37,321 nt of DNA from Bacillota bacterium (lineage in GTDB: Bacteria > Bacillota > Clostridia > Christensenellales > CAG-138): NCBI GenBank assembly GCA_016282255.1, contig JAEEKE010000081.1:1-37321 (forward strand), written 5' to 3'. The translations under genes were made by a program, and so were the position numbers. Below the pieces are notes generated by a model. The model was not told where the DNA came from. It saw nothing but the letters and a program-made list of their open reading frames with translations, and ran no database searches. Each line of letters begins with the position of its first letter. The first letter of the stretch is position 1. Shown here piece by piece: positions 30,640 through 37,321 of this stretch.

Positions 30640-31578
30640 TTGACACAGGAGATAAGGACCGGCAGGATAATCAAGGGCGTGGGCGGCTTCTATACCGTCC
30701 TTTCGGAGGACGGGAGCACCACGGTATGCAAGGCGAGGGGCCTGTTCCGCAAGCAGAACGTCACGCCCGTCGTCGGGGACTACGCGGAGTTTTCCCTCGG
30801 CGCCGAACGCGCCGGGGAGGAGCGCTCGGGCTACCTGATGCGCATCCTGCCCAGGAAGAACGAGCTGATCCGTCCCGCCGTCTCCAATATCGACCGGCTC
30901 TTCATCGTCATCGCCGCGTCGCGGCCGATCCCGGACCTGCTGCTCGTCGATAAGCTGCTGATCCTCGCCGAAAAACACGGCATAGAGCCCATCCTCATAA
31001 TCAATAAATGCGACGAAGCCGAGCCCGGCGCCATCGAAGCGCTCTCCGGGCAGTACGCGCCCGCCGGCTACGATATCCACTGCGTCTCGGCCGAGAGCGG
31101 CATGGGCCTTCCGGCCCTTAAAGAAAAGCTCTCCGGCGCCGTGATCTGCCTCGCGGGGCAGTCGGCTGTGGGGAAGAGCTCGCTGCTCAACGCGCTCCTG
31201 CCCGGCGTCTCGCTCGCCGTGGGCGGCCTCTCCGAAAAGACCGAGCGCGGCAGGCATACCACGCGGCATACCGAGCTGATCCCGCTCGAGGGCGGCGGAG
31301 CGGTGCTCGACACCCCGGGCTTTTCCCTGCTCGACGCGCTCGACGTCGAGCCCGAGGAGATCCGCCTGCTGTATCCGGAGCTGCGCGGCGCCGAGGAGAA
31401 CTGCCGTTTCTCGAAATGCCTGCATATCACCGAGCCCGGCTGCTTCGTCAAAAAAGAACTCATCATAAACGATAAAACCGATCCCGCGCCAAAAAAGGGC
31501 ATCTGCAGGGAACGCTACGAAAGATACGTCCGGCTCGTCAACGAGGCGGAGGAACAGAGGAGGCACAGATATGATTAA
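30640..31578 (+). CDS. rsgA: Ribosome small subunit biogenesis GTPase RsgA
   Basis: This is a 312-aa circularly permuted GTPase that checks late 30S assembly. Order: OB-fold (RIIKGVGGFYTVL), then G4 NKCD (122-125) ahead of G1 GQSAVGKS (173-180), switch HTTRHTELIPL, G3 DTPG (224-227), and the zinc site CRFSKCLHITEPGC (Cys255, Cys260, His262, Cys268). No ATG fits; a TTG at 30640 just after GGGGGAG gives the family length, so a TTG start is proposed. The frame extends further upstream inside prkC but without similarity. It overlaps rpe by 8 bp. Confidence 0.93.
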   Translation: MTQEIRTGRIIKGVGGFYTVLSEDGSTTVCKARGLFRKQNVTPVVGDYAEFSLGAERAGEERSGYLMRILPRKNELIRPAVSNIDRLFIVIAASRPIPDLLLVDKLLILAEKHGIEPILIINKCDEAEPGAIEALSGQYAPAGYDIHCVSAESGMGLPALKEKLSGAVICLAGQSAVGKSSLLNALLPGVSLAVGGLSEKTERGRHTTRHTELIPLEGGGAVLDTPGFSLLDALDVEPEEIRLLYPELRGAEENCRFSKCLHITEPGCFVKKELIINDKTDPAPKKGICRERYERYVRLVNEAEEQRRHRYD

Positions 31579-32224
31579 GATCGCACCCAGCATCCTTTCG
31601 GCAGACTATGCCGCGCTCGGCAGCGCGGTGGAGCTCCTTCGCCCGTGGGGGGCGGATTACGTTCATCTCGACGTTATGGACGGCGCCTTCGTGCCCAATA
31701 TCACCTTCGGCGCGCCGATGACCAAGGCGCTGCGCACGCATTCGGACCTCGTTTTCGACGCGCATCTGATGGTCGCCGAGCCTGCCAAATGGGTGCCCGC
31801 CTTCAAGGAGGCCGGCGCGGATATCGTAACGATCCACGTCGAGGCCGACCGCCATGCCCACCGCACGCTCGCGTTGATCCGCTCGCTGGGCATGAAGGCG
31901 GGCGTCGCCTTGAACCCGCAGACGCCTCCATCCGCGGTCGAATACCTGCTCGAAGGCTGCGATCTCGTGCTCGTGATGACGGTCAACCCCGGCTTCGGCG
32001 GGCAGAAGTTCATCCCCGAGGCCGCGAAAAAGCTCGCCGTCATCCGTGAAATGCTCATTTCAAAGGGCCTTGAGGACAGGGTCGAGCTCGAGGTCGACGG
32101 CGGCGTCAATGTCGAGACCGCAAAGCTCTGCCGCGAATACGGCGCGAACGTCCTCGTGGCCGGCAACGCCGTGTATTCGAGCCCCGATCCCAAGGAGGCC
32201 ATAAGGCTGCTCCGCGGCGAATGA
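31571..32224 (+). CDS. rpe: Ribulose-phosphate 3-epimerase
   Basis: This 217-aa TIM-barrel enzyme interconverts ribulose-5-phosphate and xylulose-5-phosphate in the pentose phosphate pathway. Seen: [14 protein letters not shown] at the start, [16 protein letters not shown] with metal/catalytic His and Asp, [32 protein letters not shown] and VAGNAVYSS in the phosphate-binding end. Length is typical. It closes the overlapping gene run that began at def; the gap to the next gene is 34 bp. Confidence 0.96.
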   Translation: MIKIAPSILSADYAALGSAVELLRPWGADYVHLDVMDGAFVPNITFGAPMTKALRTHSDLVFDAHLMVAEPAKWVPAFKEAGADIVTIHVEADRHAHRTLALIRSLGMKAGVALNPQTPPSAVEYLLEGCDLVLVMTVNPGFGGQKFIPEAAKKLAVIREMLISKGLEDRVELEVDGGVNVETAKLCREYGANVLVAGNAVYSSPDPKEAIRLLRGE

Positions 32225-32258
32225 ACCGTCAAGAATCACTTCCTTAAAAGGTAGAAAA

Positions 32259-34694
32259 ATGGCAAGAAAAACAGCAGCGAACGAACCCAAAGAGCCCAAG
32301 ATCCCCATCCTGATCCGCAGCATGGACGACGTGATGCATCAGTCGATGATGCCCTACGCCGAGCACGTCATCCTCGAGCGCGCCCTGCCGCGCGTTGAGG
32401 ACGGCTTAAAGCCCGTTCAGCGCCGCATCCTCTACACGATGATGGAGCTTGGCCTCTCGCCCGAAAAGCCCCACAGGAAGTCCGCCCGCATCGTGGGCGA
32501 CTGCCTCGGCAAATACCATCCTCATGGCGACAGCTCGGTCTACGACGCGATGGTCCGCATGGCGCAGGATTTCAATATGCGCCTCACCATGGTGGACGGG
32601 CACGGCAATTTCGGCTCCATGGACGGCGACTCCGCCGCGGCGATGCGCTATACCGAGGCGAGGATGACCCCCGCCGCGATGGAGATGCTGCGCGATATCG
32701 ATAAGGACACCGTCAAGTTCAGCCTCAATTTCGACGATACCCTAAAGGAGCCGGACGTTCTGCCCAGCCGCCTTCCGAACCTGCTTATAAACGGCTCGAA
32801 CGGCATAGCCGCCGGCCTGACCACGAGCATCCCGCCGCATAACCCCGGCGAGGCGATCGACGCGGTCATCGCAAGGATCAATAACCCGAGGATAAGTCTC
32901 GACGATCTGATGAGGATCATGCCCTGCCCGGATTTCCCGACCGGCGGCTACCTCATCGATTCGCCCGAGCTGCGCGCCTCCTACGAAACGGGCCGCGGCA
33001 AGCTGATCAACCGCGCCAAGACCCATCTCGAGCCGCTCAAAAACGGCAAGACGAACATCGTCATCACCGAGTTCCCCTATCAGGTGAACAAGGCCGCCGC
33101 GCTCGAAAAGGTGCTTTCCCTCGTTCAGCAGAAATCGAAATCGGCCTTCGCCGGCATCAGCGATATCAGGGACGAGTCCGACCGTACCGGCGTGCGCGCC
33201 GTCATCGAGGTCCGCAAGGATTTCGATCCCAATAAGGTGCTCAGCGCCCTGTTCAAATACTCCGACCTGCAGAAGACGGTCTCCGTCATCATGGTCGCGA
33301 TAGCGGAGGGCAAGCCCAAGCTCCTGCCGCTCACCGAGCTGCTCGATCACTACATCCGCCATCAGGAGGACGTCGTCACCCGCCGCTGCCGCAATGAGCT
33401 CGACGCCGCCGAGCGCCGCGCGCACATCCTCGACGGCCTGATGATCGCGCTTCTCAACATCGACGAGGTCATCGCCCTGATCCGCGCCTCGAAGTCGCCT
33501 AAAGTCGCCAAGCAGGCGTTGATGGAGCGCTTCTCGCTGACCGGCGTGCAGGCGGACGCGATCCTCGACCTCAGGCTCCAGCGCCTGACCAACCTCGAAC
33601 AGCTCGAGATCGAGCGCGAGCATAAGGATGTCAAAAAGCAGATCGAGCGCCTCAAGGGCATCCTCGGCAGCAAGAAAAAGCTCCACGCGCTGATCGTGGA
33701 CGAGCTGACCGAGCTCAGGAAGCAGTTCGCTTCACCGAGAAAGACCCAGCTCATCGAGGGCGAGGGCGAGGAAGCGGAACCTGAAACCAACGCCGCCGTA
33801 TCCGAGCCCGCGGCCGTGCTGGTGCTCTCGGATAACCGCCTGCGCCGCCTCGCGCCCAAGCTCCTCACCGACGAGCTGATCGCGCAGGAGCAGCCCGTCG
33901 CGGTCTTCTCCACCATGACCGACCGCAGCCTCAAGCTCTTCACGAGCCACGGCGCGCTGCTGACCCTGCCCGTTGCCGACATCCCCGAAACGACCAAGGC
34001 GAACCAGAAGCCCACGAACCTCTCCGCGATAATGGAGGTGGAGCACGATGAAAAGGTGCTCGCCTGCTTCGAGGACGGCTTCGAGCGCGGCCTGATCTTC
34101 TTCTACACCGCGCAGGGCATGGTAAAATGCACCGAGGCGAGGGAGTATATCACCAGGACCAAGCGCATCGCCGCCGTGAACCTCAGGGAGGACGACGCGC
34201 TGCTCGGCGTGGAATACATCCCAGAGCCCGCGGAGGAGGACAGCATCATCCTCGTCACCGAGAACGCGATGAGCATCCGCTTCGCCGCCGACCCGATCCC
34301 CGTGACCGGGCGCGCGAGCGCGGGCGTCAAGGGCATCAAGCTCGACCCGGGCGACAGGGTCATCTTCGCCTCGCACTTCACCGACGAGGGCGAGCTGCTG
34401 ACCGTCTCCGACCGCGGCTATATGAAGCGCAGCTTCGCCTTCGATCACGAGGTCCAGGGCCGCAACGGCAAGGGCCTTACCTGCTTCGGCTTTAAAAAGA
34501 ACGGCTCCAACGGCACCCGCCTCGCCTGCGCGATGCACATCACCCTGCCGCGCACCCTCGCGGCGGTGCAGAAGAGCGGCGCCGTGACCGAGTTCAGCAC
34601 CGAGGAGGTCCGCATCGAGCCGCGCGCCGGCAAGGGCCAGCCCGTGGTCATGGTGCTGATGGACGACGTCGTGACCGCGCTCGTTAAAAAATAA
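32259..34694 (+). CDS. Type IIA DNA topoisomerase subunit A (ParC/GyrA-like)
   Basis: This 811-aa subunit cuts and rejoins DNA in gyrase or topoisomerase IV. The cutting domain holds [37 protein letters not shown] and MRYTEARM with catalytic Tyr131. The quinolone-determining positions equivalent to E. coli GyrA 83 and 87 are Ser92 and Asp96, the sensitive state. A coiled-coil region and a C-terminal beta-pinwheel (about 500-805) follow. In the last part QGRNGKG resembles a degenerate GyrA box (QRRGGKG), which leaves ParC versus GyrA open. No B subunit (gyrB/parE) is adjacent, unusual for either. AAAAGG precedes the ATG. A terminator hairpin lies about 30 bp after the stop. Confidence 0.92.
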   Translation: MARKTAANEPKEPKIPILIRSMDDVMHQSMMPYAEHVILERALPRVEDGLKPVQRRILYTMMELGLSPEKPHRKSARIVGDCLGKYHPHGDSSVYDAMVRMAQDFNMRLTMVDGHGNFGSMDGDSAAAMRYTEARMTPAAMEMLRDIDKDTVKFSLNFDDTLKEPDVLPSRLPNLLINGSNGIAAGLTTSIPPHNPGEAIDAVIARINNPRISLDDLMRIMPCPDFPTGGYLIDSPELRASYETGRGKLINRAKTHLEPLKNGKTNIVITEFPYQVNKAAALEKVLSLVQQKSKSAFAGISDIRDESDRTGVRAVIEVRKDFDPNKVLSALFKYSDLQKTVSVIMVAIAEGKPKLLPLTELLDHYIRHQEDVVTRRCRNELDAAERRAHILDGLMIALLNIDEVIALIRASKSPKVAKQALMERFSLTGVQADAILDLRLQRLTNLEQLEIEREHKDVKKQIERLKGILGSKKKLHALIVDELTELRKQFASPRKTQLIEGEGEEAEPETNAAVSEPAAVLVLSDNRLRRLAPKLLTDELIAQEQPVAVFSTMTDRSLKLFTSHGALLTLPVADIPETTKANQKPTNLSAIMEVEHDEKVLACFEDGFERGLIFFYTAQGMVKCTEAREYITRTKRIAAVNLREDDALLGVEYIPEPAEEDSIILVTENAMSIRFAADPIPVTGRASAGVKGIKLDPGDRVIFASHFTDEGELLTVSDRGYMKRSFAFDHEVQGRNGKGLTCFGFKKNGSNGTRLACAMHITLPRTLAAVQKSGAVTEFSTEEVRIEPRAGKGQPVVMVLMDDVVTALVKK

Positions 34695-34722
34695 AACGGA
34701 ATATCTTACGCAGAATAAAACC

Positions 34723-34749
34723 AAAACCACCCTTTCATCGGGTGGTTTT
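34723..34749. terminator. Bidirectional terminator between topoisomerase and a small gene
   Basis: AAAACCACCC and GGGTGGTTTT are perfect 10-bp complements with a 7-nt loop. The flanking A and T runs let it serve both the plus-strand topoisomerase gene and the convergent small gene at 34782-35075. Confidence 0.85.
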
Positions 34750-34781
34750 GATGTATGCCCGTCCTTCGGCTTAAAGCCTTT

Positions 34782-35075
34782 TCACGCGCCGTTTTCCATC
34801 ATGGAGAGTATCATTTCGAGCTTTGCCGCCTGTTCGGGCGTCAGCATCGGCAGTATCAGCTCCGCCGTTTTCCGCATGCCCGCCGCGTCGAAGCTGCCCT
34901 CGGCCCGCTGCATCGCCGCCGCCGAGATAAGCTCGTTCATCAGCTCGTTTTCGCTCCTGCCGCCGTATTCGCGCATCAGGCGCTCCGCGTCCTCCATCTG
35001 CGCCGCGGTCGGCTCCGCGTTCGACGCCTGCGCGTTCTCCGCCGGTGCGTTCCTCATGTTTCGCCTGCTCCTCAT
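34782..35075 (-). CDS. Small helical protein of unknown function
   Basis: The product is 97 aa with no family I recognise. A basic, disordered start (MRSRRNMRNAPAENAQ) is followed by a predicted all-helical region: AAQMEDAERLMREYGG, ENELMNELISAAAMQRAEG, MRKTAELILPMLTPEQAAKLEMILSMMEN. The pattern of amphipathic helices suggests a small protein-protein interaction module. No signal peptide, membrane segment or cysteine. GGAGG lies 6 bases before the chosen ATG, and the convergent terminator follows the stop, both favouring a real gene. It is divergent from the small gene at 35167 across a 91-bp shared control region, so the two may work together. Confidence 0.75.
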   Translation of the reverse strand: MRSRRNMRNAPAENAQASNAEPTAAQMEDAERLMREYGGRSENELMNELISAAAMQRAEGSFDAAGMRKTAELILPMLTPEQAAKLEMILSMMENGA

Positions 35076-35166
35076 AATGCCCTCCTCGCCGCTTTTGTAA
35101 CATGATATGCACCGACGGCCCGCATTGTGAATACTATTGAAGGAGAAACCCAAGGAGGATGGACCG

Positions 35167-35673
35167 ATGCCGACAAATACGGGAAACAGCTACTCCGATA
35201 ACCGCCGGGCTGCGGCTCGACCGGGCAGCGTCCGGGGGACGGGGCAGAGGAGCGCTCCCGCGGGCGAGAGCGGGGCAGGATCGAACCTTATGGGCCTGGC
35301 CTCCCGCATACGCGAAGAGCAGGGCATGGAGGGGCTCAGGGAATTCATAACCGCGATGGAGCCCTTCGCCGCGCCGAACGAGCTGCGCGCGCTCGCAAAG
35401 CATTTTTCGCTTGACTATTCGGCGCTCAGACGTAACCGCGAGCAGCCTAAGCGCGAACCGCAGCGCCCGGAGGCCGTCGCTTCAGGGCAGAGCGCGGGCG
35501 CTCCCTTTCAGAACGCGCAGCAGGGCGGCTTCCCCCAGGGCTTCGGCGACCCACGCATGATGCAGCTGATGAACATGATGAAGCTGATGAACGGCGCGGG
35601 CGCAAAGGGCGGCGATCAGCCCATGATGCAGCTTATGACCATGCTGCCCCTTCTTCAAAGCATGATGCACTGA
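35167..35673 (+). CDS. Small protein with methionine-rich tail, unknown function
   Basis: The product is 168 aa and not recognised. It has a disordered start rich in Ser, Gly, Arg and Ala, a helical middle (LMGLASRIREEQGMEGLREFITAMEPFAAPNELRALAKHF), a Gln/Pro/Gly-rich linker and a striking Met-rich end with MMQLMNMMKLMNG and MMQLMTMLPLLQSMM, two related amphipathic segments. AGGAGG lies 8 bases before the ATG; an earlier in-frame ATG at 35137 has no such site. No export signal. The Met-rich helices could bind a hydrophobic partner or membrane surface; this is inference. Confidence 0.75.
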   Translation: MPTNTGNSYSDNRRAAARPGSVRGTGQRSAPAGESGAGSNLMGLASRIREEQGMEGLREFITAMEPFAAPNELRALAKHFSLDYSALRRNREQPKREPQRPEAVASGQSAGAPFQNAQQGGFPQGFGDPRMMQLMNMMKLMNGAGAKGGDQPMMQLMTMLPLLQSMMH

Positions 35674-35687
35674 CCTTAAAAACGTAA

Positions 35688-35716
35688 TGGACAAAACGGA
35701 AAAAACGTGGTAAAAT
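35688..35716 (+). promoter_or_regulatory. Probable nth-obg promoter
   Basis: TGGACA (35688-35693), a 17-nt spacer and TAAAAT (35711-35716), about 37 bases before the nth start; AAAGGAG follows as ribosome site. Confidence 0.6.
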
Positions 35717-35752
35717 ATTATTAAGTATACCCCAAAAGGAGATCAAACCGCC

Positions 35753-36388
35753 ATGGCCGACAGGGAATGGACCGAAAAAGTGCTCGAAGCGCTTTCAGAA
35801 GCGCATCCGGACGCGAAGCCGGAGCTCGATTTTACCAATCCCTTCGAGCTTCTGATCGCGACGATCCTCTCCGCGCAGTGCACGGACAAGCAGGTGAACA
35901 GGGTCACGCCCGCGCTGTTTCGCGACCATCCGGACGCCGCGAGCATCGCCGATATGACCGAGGAGGAGCTGATCTCCTATATCCACCCCTGCGGCTTCTT
36001 CAATTCCAAGGCGAAGCATATCCTCTCCGCCTGCCGGGACATCGTCGACCGCTTCGGCGGCGAGGTCCCGTCCGACCGCGAGGGGCTCGAATCCCTTGCC
36101 GGAGTGGGCAGGAAGACCGCGAACGTCGTGCTCGCAAACGCCTTCGGCGAACCCGCGATCGCCGTGGATACCCACGTGTTCCGCGTCTCGAACCGCATCG
36201 GGCTTGCCGAGGCCTCCACGGTCGAGAAGACCGAGAAGCAGCTGATGGAGAATATCCCGATGGACAAGTGGTCGATCGCGCACCACTGGCTGATCTTCCA
36301 CGGGCGGCGCGTCTGCTCGAGCCAAAGGCCGAAATGCGGCGAGTGTACGCTTTCGGGGCTTTGCAAATACCGTAAGGAGCAAAACTGA
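35753..36388 (+). CDS. nth: Endonuclease III
   Basis: This 211-aa DNA glycosylase/AP lyase removes oxidised pyrimidines. Seen: ATILSAQCTDKQVNRV, the helix-hairpin-helix LAGVGRKTANVVLANAF with catalytic Lys121, VDTHVFRVSNRIG with Asp139, and the iron-sulfur loop with Cys188, Cys195, Cys198 and Cys204 in the C-x6-C-x2-C-x5-C spacing. Length is normal. It ends one base before the obg start and probably forms a transcript with it. Confidence 0.96.
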   Translation: MADREWTEKVLEALSEAHPDAKPELDFTNPFELLIATILSAQCTDKQVNRVTPALFRDHPDAASIADMTEEELISYIHPCGFFNSKAKHILSACRDIVDRFGGEVPSDREGLESLAGVGRKTANVVLANAFGEPAIAVDTHVFRVSNRIGLAEASTVEKTEKQLMENIPMDKWSIAHHWLIFHGRRVCSSQRPKCGECTLSGLCKYRKEQN

Positions 36389-36389
36389 C

Positions 36390-37321
36390 ATGCAGTTTGT
36401 AGATAAGGCGAGAATAGTCATAAAGGCCGGCAACGGCGGCGACGGCTGCGCCAGCTTCCACCGCGAAAAATACGTTTCCCACGGCGGTCCCGACGGCGGC
36501 GACGGCGGCAGGGGAGGCAGCGTCATCTTCGAAGCGGACGAGAACATGAGCACCCTGCTCGATTTCAAGTTTGCCCGCTTCTTCCGCGCGCAGAACGGCG
36601 AGGCGGGCCGCGGCAATATGCAGAGCGGCAAGAGCGGCGAGGACCTTATAATCAAGGTCCCCTGCGGCACGCGCGTGCGCGACCTCGAGTCCGGCAAGAT
36701 CATCGCCGATATGAACCGCCCCGGCCGTCAGAGGACGGTCCTGCGCGGCGGCAGGGGGGGCAAGGGCAACGCAAGGTTCGCCACGCCGACCCGTCAGAGC
36801 CCGCATTTTGCGCAGAACGGCCAGAAAACGAACGAATACGAGGTCGAGCTCGAGCTGATGACGATCGCGGACGTCGGTCTCGTCGGCCTGCCGAACGTAG
36901 GCAAATCCACGATCCTCTCGGTCGTCACGAGCGCCAAGCCCAAGATCGCGAACTATCATTTCACCACCTTGACGCCCAACCTCGGCGTCGTCAAGCGCTA
37001 CGATACCTCGTTCGTGCTCGCCGATATCCCCGGCCTCATCGAGGGCGCGGCGGACGGCGCGGGCCTCGGGCACGATTTCCTGCGCCATATCGAGCGCACC
37101 AGGATGCTGGTGCACGTTTTGGATATCTCCGGCTGCGAGGGCAGGGACCCGATCGCGGATTACCGCCAGATCCGCAGCGAGCTGACGCAGTACAGCGAAA
37201 AGCTGGCGGAGCTGCCGGAGCTGATTGCGGCTAACAAGATGGATATCACCGGCGCGGAGGACTGGCTGGAGCTTTTGAAAGAGGAGCTTGCGGGCACGAA
37301 CAGTGAGATATTCCCCGTGTC
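36390..37321 (+). CDS. obg: GTPase Obg/CgtA (3' end cut off by the window)
   Basis: The first 310 residues are visible; the frame is open to the right edge. The glycine-rich Obg fold (1-158) has GNGGDGCASFHREKYV, GGPDGGDGGRGGSV and LRGGRGGKGNARFATPTRQSP. The GTPase domain follows with G1 GLPNVGKS (166-173), YHFTTLTPNLGV as the switch region, DIPGLIEGAADGAGLGHDFLRHIERT, and NKMD as G4. Obg binds the 50S subunit and links ribosome assembly to stress and, in Bacillus, to sporulation. AAGGAG in the last codons of nth serves as ribosome site. The missing part would hold the end of the G domain and any C-terminal extension. Confidence 0.96.
   Translation, partial: MQFVDKARIVIKAGNGGDGCASFHREKYVSHGGPDGGDGGRGGSVIFEADENMSTLLDFKFARFFRAQNGEAGRGNMQSGKSGEDLIIKVPCGTRVRDLESGKIIADMNRPGRQRTVLRGGRGGKGNARFATPTRQSPHFAQNGQKTNEYEVELELMTIADVGLVGLPNVGKSTILSVVTSAKPKIANYHFTTLTPNLGVVKRYDTSFVLADIPGLIEGAADGAGLGHDFLRHIERTRMLVHVLDISGCEGRDPIADYRQIRSELTQYSEKLAELPELIAANKMDITGAEDWLELLKEELAGTNSEIFPV

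Overview
The window looks like a chromosomal segment of a GC-rich Clostridia-type Bacillota, probably an anaerobe of the Oscillospirales/Christensenellales kind. The evidence is a Gram-positive dcw cluster with a PASTA-bearing class B PBP and a MurE with the meso-DAP DNPR motif, a def-fmt-rsmB-rlmN-stp-prkC-rsgA-rpe operon, secreted dockerin proteins, and intergenic hairpin repeats of a style common in gut Clostridia. The lineage is an inference; no rRNA or other taxonomic marker lies in the window.

Layout. 1-578 holds no gene: it is an array of inverted and direct repeats. 579-11498, minus strand, is a cell-wall/division cluster read right to left: mraZ, rsmH, an FtsL-like gene, a PBP2/SpoVD-type transpeptidase, murE, mraY, murD, ftsW and ftsQ/divIB. 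murF, murG and murC are missing from their usual places. A consensus promoter with three 10-bp-phased GTGGG-like boxes precedes mraZ, and an intrinsic terminator overlaps the ftsQ stop. maf starts divergently at about 11704. Then 12536-23918 carries three very large secreted proteins (1328, 1210 and 1139 aa), each with its own promoter and a terminator-like hairpin. They are built from choice-of-anchor-J/jelly-roll-like domains, fifteen copies of an unclassified roughly 110-residue beta repeat, a Big_2-like domain and a propeller-like domain, and each ends in a dockerin. No catalytic domain and no cohesin is visible.

From 24145 to 32224 an almost gap-free operon encodes translation-initiation and rRNA-modification enzymes (def, fmt, rsmB, rlmN), the Ser/Thr phosphatase/kinase pair (stp, prkC), the ribosome-assembly GTPase rsgA and rpe. 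It is followed by a lone type IIA topoisomerase A subunit (32259-34694), two divergent small genes of unknown function (34782-35673), nth, and the 5' part of obg, which runs off the right edge.

How it fits together. The left half makes and polymerises peptidoglycan at the septum. The PASTA kinase in the right half is of the family that senses muropeptides. The central dockerin trio is the accessory part and the best candidate for an undescribed system: non-enzymatic, strongly acidic, repeat-built surface or scaffold-docked proteins that appear to diversify by duplication and gene conversion (the last 200 bp of the first two genes differ at only six positions).
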